Below, in pieces: positions 1 to 11,919 of a stretch of DNA of 64,000 bases. How positions within the stretch are numbered: position 1 is the first letter of the stretch; each line of letters begins with the position of its first letter. The DNA comes from Haliclona indistincta (Eukaryota; Porifera; Demospongiae; Haplosclerida; Chalinidae), in contig OZ024789.1 of the NCBI GenBank assembly GCA_964017065.1, positions 3,661,971 to 3,725,970 of the forward strand, in the 5' to 3' direction. The notes under the pieces were generated by a model. It did no database searches. It worked only from the letters and a program-made list of their open reading frames with translations, and had not been told where the DNA came from. Made by a program: the position numbers and the translations under genes.

Positions 1-136
1 GCAGTGAATATGTACAACATAATAATCATAAATTTATATTAGTAGAGATATGTGGGATAACTCGTTTTCACACATGAGTAGCCGCCATCTTAATTCGATA
101 TCATCCCTACATATCATGGCATTGCCGAGCAGCAAT
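1..136 (-). repeat. Fragment of a dispersed 'AAGATGGCGGCTAC' repeat family
   Basis: Read on the minus strand this stretch has a GTAGGGATGA block followed by AAGATGGCGGCTAC, the same order seen near 29,010-29,045; a related core also occurs near 52,985. I see no coding potential. It is probably the truncated end of a transposon cut by the window edge. Family identity is unknown. Confidence 0.4.
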
Positions 137-540
137 GATAATTGGCTACAAGTTAAAAATTATGAAAAGTTAGGAAAAGTTTAATAATGGTGGAAACAAA
201 GAGCATGATATTGAACTGCACTTCGCTGAAAAAAGGACACATAAAAATATTTCTATCAAAATCAAAAGGATGTAGGATGAGGTAATCTACCACTAGCTGG
301 TCCATAATGTAAACCAACAAGGAAATGGTAACATGCTTGACTGGATAATAGACCATGCTCTCTACATCAGTGGCTAAACAAAATTATGGACTCTCAGTCA
401 ACACCAGCTGGCATTCATGGACTGTTACAGTAGCCAGTAAAGCAGCAACAAGTGTGTGTTACCATTTCCTTGTTGGTTTACATTGTGGACCAGTTGTAGA
501 GTTCTTCATCCCTATACATGCCTTTTGAAATCTTTGAATT
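137..540. repeat. Imperfect foldback (hairpin) element, unit 1 copy
   Basis: Two arms around 285-345 and 455-530 are reverse complements of each other (CCAACAAGGAAATGGTAACA on the left, TGTTACCATTTCCTTGTTGG on the right), with a spacer holding no gene. The same foldback is present just before unit 3 (29,700-30,235), and a decayed one lies at 52,300-52,510. It is absent from the matching point of unit 2. It is best read as a MITE or foldback element. No clear target duplication was found because the borders are degraded. Confidence 0.6.
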
Positions 541-817
541 TCGTTGTACCATATTGCGTAATTCTAGACACATACAATGTGCACAATAATTTATATGCGT
601 AAAATTGTGGTTAAAATCTTAATAATAATTATTTGGATGTATTATGTAGTTCATACATTCTGTACATTCGTACCTATAGATTTCACTTTTAGCAGTTCTG
701 CAAAGCACGATAATTATTATACTGCATAATTAGACCACTGTAGATTGATGATATTCATAAGCTGTGGCTATTTCTGTTTATTATTACTGTAAAAAATTGA
801 TACAGTTGTGTTCTTGA
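541..817. other. Upstream flank of TQT gene copy 1
   Basis: This AT-rich sequence aligns with 13,371-13,606 and 30,236-30,540, upstream of the other two copies, including the shared block TTCATAAGCTGTGGCTATTT. It therefore belongs to the duplicated unit and probably contains the promoter and any 5' non-coding exon. I cannot identify a TATA box or start site with confidence. Confidence 0.5.
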
Positions 818-1531
818 ATGTATTCTCAATCTGTACTTCATGCACTCAGTACATTTTTAACTACAGTTGCTGTCCTAAACAAGTGCCAGAATTCGACTGA
901 CCACATTATCGAAAACAAAACTAGCAATAATTATTCTTCTTCACCAACACTGTCTCTCATTCCTTCTTCACTCAAAGTGATCATCAAACCATCATACAGT
1001 GATACAGCAACACAATACTCTCCTCCACCAACCACTGCTACTGAGAACTATTCTACCAATCTTGTTTCTCCTGTACCATCTTTACCAGCTCTTCCTGCCA
1101 CAAATACAGCACTTCACTCAATGCAAGATTTCAACACCAAAGCAACTCAAACAGACAACCACAATAACACACTCACTTCAGTATCAACACAAACAGACAA
1201 TCATTCTAGATCTGGTGCACTAGAGGTCAACACCGGCTTTTCAAACAATCCCGAACTACTTGAATCAAGATCAGAAACTACAGCAACAAAACCACAAGAG
1301 TTAGAAAGTGAAGATCCAGTCCTAGCAATAGCGCATCAAGTACTAGACACCATTGAATTTCAAAGAGAAAGGGTCGAGAGAGCTGTTCATTGAACATCAC
1401 AGCAGCTAACACTGGGTCTGCTACAGAGGGAGCTAGCTAGTCTGAAGAACAAGGTAGTCATGGAGGAGAACACACTGATATGGTGCTCAATGGTAGACAA
1501 GCTCAGAGAGATAGAGAAAGAGATATGATAT
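818..1531 (+). pseudogene. Ser/Thr/Pro-rich TQT-motif protein, copy 1, interrupted by a stop
   Basis: Copy 1 of a gene repeated three times, each convergent with an NLR. I do not recognise the family. The reading frame encodes a low-complexity Ser/Thr/Pro/Asn-rich region, two TQTD motifs about 17 residues apart (KATQTDN and SVSTQTDN), then an acidic stretch and a C-terminal helix-prone segment (VLDTIEFQRERVERAVH). In this copy the Gly codon after AVH has become TGA at 1391-1393. The frame otherwise continues in register with copy 2 (TSQQLTLGLLQRELASL onward) to a TGA near 1529-1531. A product starting at 818 would be 191 residues instead of about 235. The start is uncertain: the ATG at 818 gives a hydrophobic N-terminus, but an acceptor-like TTAACTACAG near 866 suggests the true exon could begin there. 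A sequencing error at the stop cannot be excluded. Confidence 0.55.
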
Positions 1532-2148
1532 GACTAAACACTGATCAATGCACTATATTGATTATTGTGTCCAGTATAAGAATTGTTACAAGCTGTTGTT
1601 CACATACTGCACAACGCTTGCAAAGTGCATTGATTTCGAATTCTCTTGATAAAAATGTTCATGCTTACATGATATACAATGTACTGTACGTACATGTATA
1701 CTTCGGGCACTGCTTCGAGGTTCTTTTTTTACTACTAAAATTCATGCACCTACAAATTTTTTACTGATTACACAAGCTGGCACTATTCTATCCTATTTTC
1801 CTAAGCAAAAGGAGTCGTCACCAGGATCACTTCAGACTTCAGTGTTACAGAGAGACAGAGTTAACTTTCACTATCTTGTTATTCCAGCCACGAAGTATTA
1901 TAGTGAACTTGTCTATACTGGCTTACTGTAGTCATATCAACCACTGATTTAGTAAAATTATATCACTAAACTAATATTGATAGCTGTTTTTTATAATTTA
2001 CAAATGCAGCAACTATGTGTAACACTCCTTCAAAATTAATTTCTGTAAGAATGTGCTAAATGAGAATGTCACTGACACTGCAGTGTGATCATTAATAATA
2101 ATGTGATAATTGACATTAATAATTTGCAATGACATTAATAAGTATTTT
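1532..2148. other. Convergent intergenic region, unit 1
   Basis: AT-rich sequence between the 3' ends of TQT copy 1 and NLR1. It aligns in part with 14,330-14,500 plus 15,290-15,600 of unit 2 and with 31,190-31,768 of unit 3. It presumably holds both 3' UTRs. I see no other gene. Confidence 0.5.
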
Positions 2149-5058
2149 TTATGGATAAATAAAATTTAAGTTGCATGAATCTTCTAAGGTCTTGTCTCTG
2201 ATATGATTATGAGAAACATCAAGATTTAGTTGCAAAGAACGATTTGAATTATATGCTCGAGCAATGTACTCTACACCTTTATCAGTTATTCCTGTGCTGC
2301 TAAGATTCAAATAGACTAGTGTGGTATTGTGCTGAAGACCTTCACAGAGACAGTAAACTCCTTCATTGTAGAGTGGATTATATGATAGATCAAGGTGTTT
2401 GAGATGCTTGTTTTCTTGTAGCATGGTAGTAAGTGCCTTAGCTAGAGGAGTGTCCTTTTTAAGTTCAAGTTGTATGTTGCTAAGATTCAAGTACACTAAT
2501 GTGGTATTGTTCTGTAGACCTTGAAAGACACAGCTTGCATTTTGTAACTTCCAATTGTTAGATAGATCAAGATGTGTGAGTGTCTTGTTGACTTGAAGCA
2601 TTGTAGTGAGTGCCTGAGCAGTATCCTCTGTAGCTACAAGTCCTGTTGTTCTGAAGTGTGTTACAACTGATGACTGTTCTAAGAATGATGCTATCAACTT
2701 TGTATTTTCGATGATATTTGTAGAAAAGGCAATTTCTATTTCTAATCTGGCAGCACCAACTGAGAATGTTCGATACTTTAAAAGTTCAAGCAGTAGCAAC
2801 TTCAATCCTTGATCATCAATTTTTAAAATCTTGAGTTGTACATTTGATGTATCAGATGAAGGTAAAGAAAGTAGTGAGGTTATATAATAACCAATAGCCA
2901 AATAGTCCACTGGGCTTAAGTGAGAATCTAAACTAATTATTCGAAAATTGACTAAATTGCTCAACGATAGATCTTGTGCTTCATAAAAGCAGTTCAATAA
3001 GGGTAGAAGATCCTCAATACATGATTTTTGTCTAGAATAAGAAGAGATGAAGTCTCGTATTGGTGGACTGGTTAGTTTAGTAAAGCCACTATAATAATGT
3101 AGTACAGCTTGAAACCGAGAACCACAAAACATGTCTTTGAATACTTTCAATTGTTCATTAGATTCCATGTGTGATATATGATAAGAAGCAAGGAGCTCTT
3201 GAACTGAGAGATGAAGAAAATTGTAAGAAAGAGATTTGCTGAGAAGTGTAAGTCCCTCAACAGCCTGGAGGAGCCCCAAAGATGGTAGATTAGCTGGAAG
3301 GTGGACTAGTTTTAAATCCCCTTCGTAAAACACTACTTTGTCCTGCATCACTCCCTCATATGCAAGTAAACTAAGATTACTCAGTTTAGATTTGAGTTCA
3401 TCAGGAAGGTCATCTAGTGAGCAAGATACAAAACTTTCAGATTCATGTGTTTCTAGTTCTCGTGCTATGCAGCAGAGTACAAGATTACAGAAGAGATCAT
3501 GGAGGGTGGTAGGTAGGGCTCCCTTCATTGTCAGGAATATGTGCACCAGTATTGCTACATGTAGAGGTACATAGCAGTAACCTTCTATAACTGGGTGCTC
3601 TTCAAGATGCTGGACAAGCTTCTGAATGTGAGTGCTGTTGCCATTCAAAGCTTTCTCAATGTACTCATGAATCTGGTGTTGAGTGAATCCCAGGATCTCC
3701 ACTCGTCGATCAGCTATGTGAAGCAGGGTTCCTGAGGACACTGGTCGAGAGGTGATAAGAACAGTGCTTTGATGAAGAGAGAGCTCGTGTGGCTGTCGAA
3801 TTATTGTTGATACAAGTGAAATAGTCTGTAGATGAGATGGAAATTCATCCCAACCATCGAAAATAAAGAGAATATTCTGTCCATCACAATCTTGTATCTG
3901 AGAAGCAACAATTTTAGAAATTTCCTGATTACGACCTGGTAGTATATCAGCCAAGGTAGTAGCATTTTGATTGGCTTGATCTCGTAAGTATACAAGAACT
4001 ACAAGAATACATCTGCCCAAAGAGTAGAGAACATCACCTTGAGCCCATTTGTGGCATATATGGAGAGCAAGTGTGCTTTTTCCTCCTCCTGGGGCTCCTT
4101 CAATGAGTATTACTCTTGGTGGAGCAGGAGGTGGTAGCACAACTAGTGGTTGCATTGTTGCGAAGAGGTTATTGAAATCGATTGGTTCTTTGTAACTCAT
4201 GATAGTTTCTATTCTTCCTTGCTGTGCCAGTCTGACCATTTCTTCCTCTCTGTCTCCATGTCGTTGTTCCTCACTACCAATCATTGCTAGCTGGATGAAT
4301 TCACATCGTGGGAGGTGACTCCAATGTTGTGAGTTGTGGCTCTGAGACATTGATGTGTATAATCCTCTGAGATAAGATGCATAAGAGTTGAAAGGAATAG
4401 AATCTTGAATTGCTTTTTCAGTTCTTTGAGATGCTGTTAAAGAATTCGAGGCTGGTAAGCAGACAGAATTTTGTGCTTGTAAGACAGTTGACACTGGCAG
4501 TTGTACAGAAGAACAATCTAGTTTAGCAGTCACTGGTTCTGTTGCTTGTGGAAAATCTGTATCGTAAAGTAATCAATCATGCACAAGCTTGAATATAATT
4601 AGTAAATAAATTATACCTTGTCCAACAGTTGTACATGTGTTCGCAATGAGCTCAGCAAGTGCACCCAGTTCAGACTGTCTGAGACACTCTATCATGTGTT
4701 GATATGTACGAGTAGGTGCATCACTCGTCAGCCATTTCTGGAGGATGGCTTGTGTGACGCTCTCAGCACCTCCTCTGATGATATGGTCCTTCTCAATGAG
4801 AGCAACCTCTTCTCCATTCTCATCTTGTAGTAGACACATACCGAATGTTGTATAGTCATGAGCAGCAATCTTTTGAACTATCTTCAGTGGTTTACCATCA
4901 GCTCCTTTCATTGTCTTGAGCTTTAATAGTGAGGGAAGGGCACCTATAAAACCAGCGATCATGCATGCAGACGAGTTGAAGCCTAGATGTTACTCACTTT
5001 GCTTGATAGCGCTGGCAGCTGATTCGGTAGCCGCTACTTTACTGCTACTAGTATCCAT
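2149..5058 (-). CDS. NLR1: DEATH-NACHT-LRR receptor
   Basis: Three coding exons on the minus strand: 5058-4998, 4943-4617 and 4556-2149, all with GT-AG borders and matching phases, predicting 931 residues. Exon 1 encodes a short leader (MDTSSSKVAATESAASAIK). Exon 2 encodes a DEATH-type domain (residues about 35-120; hallmark KWLTSDAPTRTYQHMIECLR). Exon 3 carries a linker, a NACHT ATPase with Walker A GAPGGGKST (about residue 283), Walker B FIFDGWDEF and sensor TSRPVSS, a helical C-terminal NACHT region, and about four Leu-rich repeats of the LTHLDLSNN/LVYLNLS type. NLRs are cytosolic sensors that oligomerise through NACHT and signal through DEATH partners. Compared with NLR2 and NLR3, about 90 residues between NACHT and the LRRs and several LRRs are missing in frame. 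The gene lies head to head with GPKOW copy 1 and tail to tail with the TQT gene. The C-terminus (after KTLEDS) differs from copy 2. Confidence 0.9.
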
Positions 5059-5200
5059 GATAGAGAACGTTTCAACTTTCAAGGGCTTACGGAAATAGAT
5101 GATGCGAGATGACGAAAATCAAACCAGGCGTGGCTAGTCCACGTACCTGGTTAAAATCAAAATGAAGGAACACTATAGCTGTGCTGTTCCACAGGAATCT
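5059..5200. promoter_or_regulatory. Putative shared promoter between NLR1 and GPKOW copy 1
   Basis: Only about 140 bp separate the NLR1 start codon from the first recognisable GPKOW exon on the other strand. The same head-to-head layout occurs in unit 2. A bidirectional promoter is the simplest reading, but no core element is recognisable and the GPKOW start codon is unresolved. Confidence 0.4.
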
Positions 5201-5970
5201 CTTTTAAACTGCAAAAGACGATAGCCTCGTCCTCTCAAGCTCATGAGAAAAACGAAGAAAGAGACTTTCTAGTTTCAGTGGAGGCTAATGAACTGCACAG
5301 GTTTGTGAGTCCAGTTGTCATGTGCTCAACCTGACAGACTTCTACTCGTGTGCTATCCAGTATCAAATCAGTTCATTATTGTATCATTGTAGTGTTGTTC
5401 CTAAGCCACCACCTAAAGAATTCATAGTACCACTTATCAAGAAGAATGTCTGGAGGAAGAGGACAGAGGAGGGTGGTGGTGGGGTGGAGAAGAACCAGGG
5501 CACAACTGAGGATAGTGAACTAGAGAGAGAGGCAGCAGCTGCCATCTTGAGAGGTGAGGAGGACTATAGTGTCACACAGTAATTACGAGTGAGGCAAAGT
5601 GAGATATTTCAAGTTGTATATATGGTCAGCTTTTTCTCACAGAGAGCAGTCTCTTGGTGCTTGGCCATTGCATGATTTGAGTAACTAGCTTTGAGATTGC
5701 AAATAAACTAATAAATATTATGTTAGTATGTTTGTGCATTGAAATGGTTTGTGAGCTTGCGTTAGTGTTAGATACATTACCAGTGACCAAGGATCCATTA
5801 TAACATATCTCAGTGCTGCTCTATAGCTAGACCCCACAGCTGTGCACTGCTGTCTGATCTAGAATGCATTGTCATTTCATGATTATTTGCAAGTTTAAGT
5901 GTGAGTGAGTGAGTGAGTGAGAGTGAGCGAGCAAGTGAGGGATGGATTAAAGAAAGGGATAAGTGAGTGA

Positions 5971-6559
5971 GTACCGTAAATCCTTAAAAAGAAGCCGGGG
6001 GCGTCTATTTCTTAAGCAAGGGTTTGAGGGAGGCGTCTAAATAAGACCGGCGTTTATTTAAGACCGGCGTTTATTTATATAATAGCGATCGTACGGTATG
6101 TAGCCACACCCCAACCATGGCTGCACCCACGTCAGCATTGTCACGATCGCGAGTCTCTTTCTCCAGTGTTATCAGAGGCCATCACGTTTATAAGACGATC
6201 TGGACTCCCTACCTTGGTGAAGAACTTGTGCTAGCTACTGAGAACGGCAATTTGTTCGACCGCCATGCTGTTGCAGTAATAAAAGATGGCGAAGTAGTTT
6301 TCCGTCTACTTTAAACTGATGAGAAGCGGCCCGCTTGCTACTTGTCTCCGCAGCAGCAACAGCTTTCAGCTTAAATGCCACGTCGTAGCTTCTACGTGCA
6401 GCCATGGCCATGTGCTTGGGCGTTGTCCTGCACACGTGCGAACCACGCCCAGGCGTCAATTTAAGACCAGCGTCTATTGCACTATTGAGAGTTGTACCCC
6501 CGGCGTCAATTTAAGACCGGCGTCTATTTGAGGGGGGCTTCTATTTAAGGATTTACGGT
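5971..6559. mobile_element. Pogo/Tc1-like non-autonomous transposon in a GPKOW intron
   Basis: Inverted ends CCGTAAATCCTTAAA (left) and TTTAAGGATTTACGG (right; arms imperfect further in) are flanked by TA on both sides. Unit 2 has the uninterrupted sequence GAGTGAGTATGTTTAATT at 21,473-21,488, which is a perfect empty site with one TA. Inside, the minus strand around 6410-6300 encodes a helix-turn-helix-like stretch (ARRSYDVAFKLKAV) resembling the N-terminus of pogo/CENP-B-type transposases. The plus strand at 6117-6314 encodes a short peptide with GHHVYKTIWTPYLGEELV and DRHAVAVIKDGEVV, resembling small HIRAN-like pieces carried by invertebrate transposons. Neither is a full protein. Confidence 0.8.
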
Positions 6560-6839
6560 ATGTTTAATTGTTCTCAGATGTTGAGGAGGCTCAAGCTCAT
6601 GCTGGTCTTGATGGTGATGGTGATGGTCCAGTGGTACCACTACTGATGCAGAACAAGCCACCAGTAGAGGAGCAGAGGGACAGAATAGCTGATCTAGAGC
6701 TAAGACCTGATGAGGTATGTATACACCTGACATAAGTACAGATGTAGTACTGATAAAGTAAGCTTGAAGTTTGGGTTGCATCAAACTATCTGAAACAGCT
6801 CAAAAAAGCCCTCAATTATGACCAGGAGTTTAGTACTAT

Positions 6840-7385
6840 TAGGAAGCATAATACCATATAGCGGGCAATTTTGTAGAGATGGAAATATTGGCGAATCGAC
6901 AAGCTTTCACCAAAATTCTTTTTCTATCACAGCAGGAGCGTATAAGGAGAAGGAGTGTTCAACTGCTGTATTCACTATAATTAATATCGAAGTCTAAAGT
7001 CGACCGCCATGTGCTGTTGCTACTTGGAGCTTGGGTCTTTCTTTGTGCGTTGTGGCTCGCTATTTCCTACCTATACATTCATACACTCTTCGTCCTGCCT
7101 GTTCCCAGCTAAAACATGAGCCAGACCCATGATCGTCATCTTATGCGGCCAGCGCAAGTGGCAGACTTTAAATTTTATTATCCACAGTTGAACGCTCCTT
7201 CCCCTTATACGCTCCTGATCACAGTAACATGTGAAGTGAGCATTGAGCGTCAAAATTAAATTCACCAAAACACAAAATCTGGGTCATTCGCCAAAATTTT
7301 GACCCTTTGAAATTACTGTTTATATGATATCAGAACATAGTTGTGTGGCACTGTGTGTGATATACAGCTGAATGGTGAGTTTCTC
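6840..7385. repeat. Dispersed repeat with inner inverted segments, copy A
   Basis: Begins near ACCATATAGCGGGCAATTTT and contains GAGCGTATAAGGAGAAGGAG (about 6947) and its near reverse complement CTCCTTCCCCTTATACGCTC (about 7195). Closely related copies lie at 21,770-22,325 and, truncated at the left, at 24,895-25,260. Copies A and B are in matching positions of units 1 and 2, so the insertion predates the duplication. It is probably a MITE, with no coding capacity seen. Confidence 0.6.
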
Positions 7386-7561
7386 TTATTGGTGTTGAGC
7401 GATGGAATTTATTGTGATACCATGGCGCTATTGGGAGTTGTATACTCATTGGAATAATTTAGCTTTTAAAGTTCATCAGCAATCACATGAAATGTATTTT
7501 CTATTAAAATGCATTTTGGTGATAGCCAGTGTCAAGTTATCAAGTGAAGAAGCTCAAGTAG

Positions 7562-7756
<195 letters not shown>

Positions 7757-7760
7757 TGAC

Positions 7761-7762
<2 letters not shown>

Positions 7763-7828
<66 letters not shown>
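7763..7828 (+). repeat. (CT)n microsatellite ending in a splice acceptor
   Basis: About 66 bases of pure CT run directly into CCAG and the RBBP4-like exon at 7831. It occupies the polypyrimidine tract of the intron. Confidence 0.9.
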
Positions 7829-7829
<1 letters not shown>

Positions 7830-8267
7830 GAGCACGCTATATGCCTCAGAACTCATTCCTGGTAGCCACACAGCCGATGTGTATTTGTTTGACTACTCCA
7901 AACACCCTTCACTACCAGGTACAGTGGGCTCCTAGCCTGGTTCCACTTTCTCTATTTTGTTTTTCTCTAGAGAGCACAGATTGTAGATCAGATCTCCAAC
8001 TGAGAGGTCACACTAAGGAAGGGTTAGTGAAAATGTGTATGTAGTCAATAATATCTCTCACTCCCTCTCTCCCCCTCGTCGGTCTATCATGGAACCCCAG
8101 TCAGAAGGGATACCTGCTCAGTGCTTCTGATGATCATGTGAGTACTATCATACAATTATCTAGTTGTCTTATTCTTGTTCTCAGACAAGACTGTTTGTCT
8201 ATGGGATGTCAGTGGTCATACGCAGGTCAGCACTCACTCACTCTATGTCCCTCACTCACTCATCTCT

Positions 8268-8334
8268 CCTCCCTCTCTCTCTCTCACACACACACTCTCT
8301 CTCTCTCTCCCTCCCTCCTTCCCTCTCTCTCTCC

Positions 8335-8391
<57 letters not shown>

Positions 8392-8392
8392 G
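8268..8392 (+). repeat. (CT)n-rich microsatellite ending in a splice acceptor
   Basis: Imperfect CT, CA and CCCT tract ending exactly in CTAG before the exon at 8393. Leu/Ser peptides read from it are translation artefacts. Confidence 0.9.
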
Positions 8393-8557
<165 letters not shown>

Positions 8558-9499
8558 TAGTGTTTACATTTCTTGTTTTTTTACAGGCTACAGCTGATGA
8601 CTATGATTCTCTTCCTATAGCTGAGTTTGGTAAGGCTATGTTGAAGGGCATGGGATGGAGACCAGGAGAAGCTATTGGACTCACTAACAAGGGGTCAGTC
8701 AGTAAACACACTTGACACTAGAAAATTGATTTTACATCTTGACACTAGCTCTACTGATCATCACATTAAATTTCAAATTAGGTCGGCACATGATGTACCG
8801 TATTCAGTCAATATCTTTCAATCGTCAGGCACTGAAATTTGACCAAACACGAATTTTGGTCGGTTCACATACTTGCATATTGATGATAACATTCATTAAA
8901 TTTTCCATTGTCCAAGGTCTCGTACATGTATTTGACGCGTGTTGAAAATTTATTATTATGCGAACAAGCGCTGGGCACGGAAATTTAAACACGAAGTTTA
9001 ACACACTAAAATTTCCCACTTTATTATAAACTGGTTCTTTTGTATCATGATTGATAAAAGTTTAGTTCACTAAAAATTTAGTATTTGATATTATTTTATG
9101 TTGCCAACGGTACTAGTCTATATGGTCTGGTGATGTAGGTTGAATGATCCCATTGAGTTCATACGTCGTCCTAGTGGACTAGGGTTAGGAGCCATACCAG
9201 CACCTCCTGAACTAATGGATGACAAGAAGAAGAAAAAGATAAAGCTGCCAGGAGATGTGGAGAGAAAGGTCAGTTTATTAAGAAGACGTGGTCATTGTGT
9301 ACACACAATTATGTATTGACTAGGATGGTACTGATTGTTGTATGAAACAATAGCTGTGGTTGTCATGGCTGTACTTGTCTACTTTTCTCAAAAATTTCAA
9401 TGCCTTATCGTGACAAAGATGGTCGAGTAAAACACGTCAAGAAAATAAGAGAAGAGGTCTCAGAATGGAGACCTGAAGGTAATCTCAGTCTCTGTGAGT

Positions 9500-9559
9500 C
9501 TCTACTCCCTCCCTCCCTCCCTCTCATATTCACTCACTCACTCATCCCCTCGTAGTAGC

Positions 9560-9633
<74 letters not shown>

Positions 9634-9672
9634 GTGTCTCTCTTTCTGTGTCTCTCTGTCTGTCTCTCTCTG
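9500..9672 (+). repeat. CT-rich microsatellite block with a CGTAGTAGCATGT tag
   Basis: Contains TCAC repeats, the tag TCGTAGTAGCATGT (about 9552) and a long CT run. The same tag and simple-repeat context recur at about 10,261, 10,397 and 11,050, and once in unit 2 near 26,905. Confidence 0.8.
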
Positions 9673-9883
9673 AATTAAAGCGTGTTTACATAGACCACCC
9701 TCTAATTCAAGCACTTCCTCGATTCTACTAAACTGTTCTACTAAACTGATTTTGTTTGAGGTAAGTTTACATACTGTTTACATACTGTTTGCAGTTTTTC
9801 ATAACAACGAATCTGCTCTTGATATTGGTTAGTCAAGTGATCAAATTGTACTCAGTGTATTATTGTTTACATTTTAATGTAGA

Positions 9884-10147
9884 ATGACTAGTTCTCGAAA
9901 AAAGCGAAAAGAAAATAAAGCCTATTATACTACCAATCGAGCTAAAATTTTAGCCAGGCGAAATGCTATGTACTATGAAAATCCCGAAAGGAAAAGTTTG
10001 CGTCTAGGAGTAGCTACCAAATACCCAGAGAAAAAAAAGCAAGCTGCTACAAGTAGGAATAGCTACCAGAAAGACCCAGTGACAAAAAATCAAGCTGCTA
10101 GGAGTAGCTACCAAAAAAATAAAAGAAGAGTGAATAATCAAGAGTGA
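9884..10147 (+). pseudogene. Transposon-derived basic repeat peptide fragment
   Basis: An 87-residue open frame rich in Lys/Arg/Tyr/Asn, with internal repeats of the type YYENPERKSLRLGVATKYPEK and SYQKDPVTKNQAAR. Short Tyr/Asn/Pro-Glu-Lys repeats of this kind are common in N-terminal parts of sponge and cnidarian transposon-encoded proteins, from memory. It is present only in unit 1, in a GPKOW intron, with no downstream transposase or helicase. It is probably a fragment of a mobile element and has no evident cellular role. Confidence 0.4.
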
Positions 10148-10285
10148 GTGAGTTTCCACTCTCTCACTCACTCACTCACTCACTCACTCACTCACACATT
10201 CACTCACTCACTCACTCACTCACTCACTCACTCACTCACTCACTCACTCACTCACTCACTCGCGTAGTAGCATGTCACACACACA

Positions 10286-10320
<35 letters not shown>

Positions 10321-10460
10321 ACTCACTCACTCACTCACTCACTCACACATTCACTCACTCACTCACTCACTCACTCACTCACTCACTCACTCACTCGCGT
10401 AGTAGCATGTCACACACACACACTCTCTCTCTCTCACTCTCACTCTCTCTCTCTCTCTCT
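10148..10460 (+). repeat. (TCAC)n / (CT)n compound microsatellite
   Basis: Two near-identical blocks, each TCAC repeats then CGTAGTAGCATGTCACACAC then CT repeats, so a roughly 137-bp higher-order duplication (tags at about 10,261 and 10,397). Ser/Leu/Thr/His peptides read from it are artefacts. Confidence 0.85.
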
Positions 10461-11065
10461 CAGTTACAATGCTGTAGTATTAACTTGTTTCTTCTCTCTC
10501 TTGTGTAGGATTCTATCCGGGAAATTTTGCTAAAGTAGTCCATGGGCCTCACAAATCATTGTGTGGAAAGGTGTGTCATATGGTTCACACAAATTATTAA
10601 TCAAACAGCCAATGAATGTTTGAATTTCGATCAGTCAAAATTTGAACATTATTAAACAACTTGGTAGTACCATAATTATGTCGCACTGCATTATACTTCT
10701 TTGAGTAAAATTTTTGTTCTTATAATTAGATTATATCAGTTGATGAGGATACATCACGTGTTACTCTGAGACTCAGCATCAATCATCAGGTGAGAGAGAC
10801 ACCTCCTCTAGTGTGTAACACACATAATGTCCAGTAATAACACATTAGTGGTATCTAGTACGTCATAGTGTGTTGAGACAGTGGAACTATACTTGTCTGA
10901 ACGCAGTAAAGAAATAAATTTTATGTGTATTTTTAGCCTCCGGCATCTCTTTGACTAGGACAAAAATTTATGTCTCGTTCATATTCAATACCGAGGCTCC
11001 ACTGTGTAGCCTCCACTGTGCGTAGCACTCACTCACTTACTCATCCTCTCGTAGTAGTATGTTCT

Positions 11066-11069
11066 CTCT

Positions 11070-11165
<96 letters not shown>
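11066..11165 (+). repeat. (CT)n-(CA)n microsatellite ending in a splice acceptor
   Basis: CT run followed by a CA run that ends in CACACAG immediately before the GPKOW exon at 11,167. Confidence 0.9.
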
Positions 11166-11167
<2 letters not shown>

Positions 11168-11851
11168 AGTTGACATTCAGTCAGCATGCTATGCAGCTCA
11201 TTACAGAGAACCAGTACAGTAAAGAGAACAGAAACTTGAGTAAAGGTACCAACATACAGTGACTGACACAAGCTACACAGTACTATCTTACCTTTTGAAA
11301 ATCTGGAATCCCATAATACTTTGAATTTGACTTCCTTAGCTAATATGTGTACAAGCAATCCATACTGACTCCTTATTAGGCATGTTATGCATTTTATTTC
11401 ACGATAAAAACTGCTTATAAAATCGAATACCCTTTTCAGTGTATGTGTACTTGTGTGAGTATAATATTTAACTCCTTAGCAACTACAAAATTATGTGCTT
11501 AACAAAGAATATGTGCATCATGAATCAAAGGATTGGTCGATGATTTCACATGTATACATGTACATGCACTTCTAAGATTGATCAATATGTCCGCCTGTGT
11601 ATGGGTAGCTAGGAGGTACTCCTCTGTTTAGTGTGGTGGAGAGAGGAGGAGGTGATAGCTCTGATCCTGCTAGTCGAGGGCTGTCTGGTCTGTTTGAGTG
11701 ATCTGTGTTGCTATAGCGCTCAATGAGGAAACAAAATTTCAATAATGATCTTTGTGATTTGATATTTCATATGTAAACTGATGATCATCATTTATACAGG
11801 CTAAACAACAAAGCAATATGGACTTCACTAGTAACAAAAGACAGGTATAGT

Positions 11852-11854
11852 AGC

Positions 11855-11918
<64 letters not shown>
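11852..11918 (+). repeat. (CA)n microsatellite
   Basis: Pure CA tract in a GPKOW copy 1 intron. The unit 2 counterpart (27,677-27,765) is interrupted by CG, CT and CATA variants. Confidence 0.9.

Positions 11919-11919
<1 letters not shown>

Noticed and set aside
999..1223. A 74-residue second frame kept in all three TQT copies (also 13,791-14,015 and 30,656-30,880)
   Set aside because: Shadow frame over the TQT coding sequence. Its conservation is expected from the recent duplication.
3338..3574. Antisense open frame over the NLR NACHT region, also at 17,434-17,670
   Set aside because: Lies opposite well-supported NLR coding sequence and shows no family features.
10144..10533. Open frame of Ser/Leu/Thr/His repeats
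   Set aside because: Translation of TCAC and CT microsatellites. The same applies to frames at 8138-8429, 21,230-21,703, 22,479-23,013, 24,473-24,844, 37,595-38,207 and 38,545-38,931.
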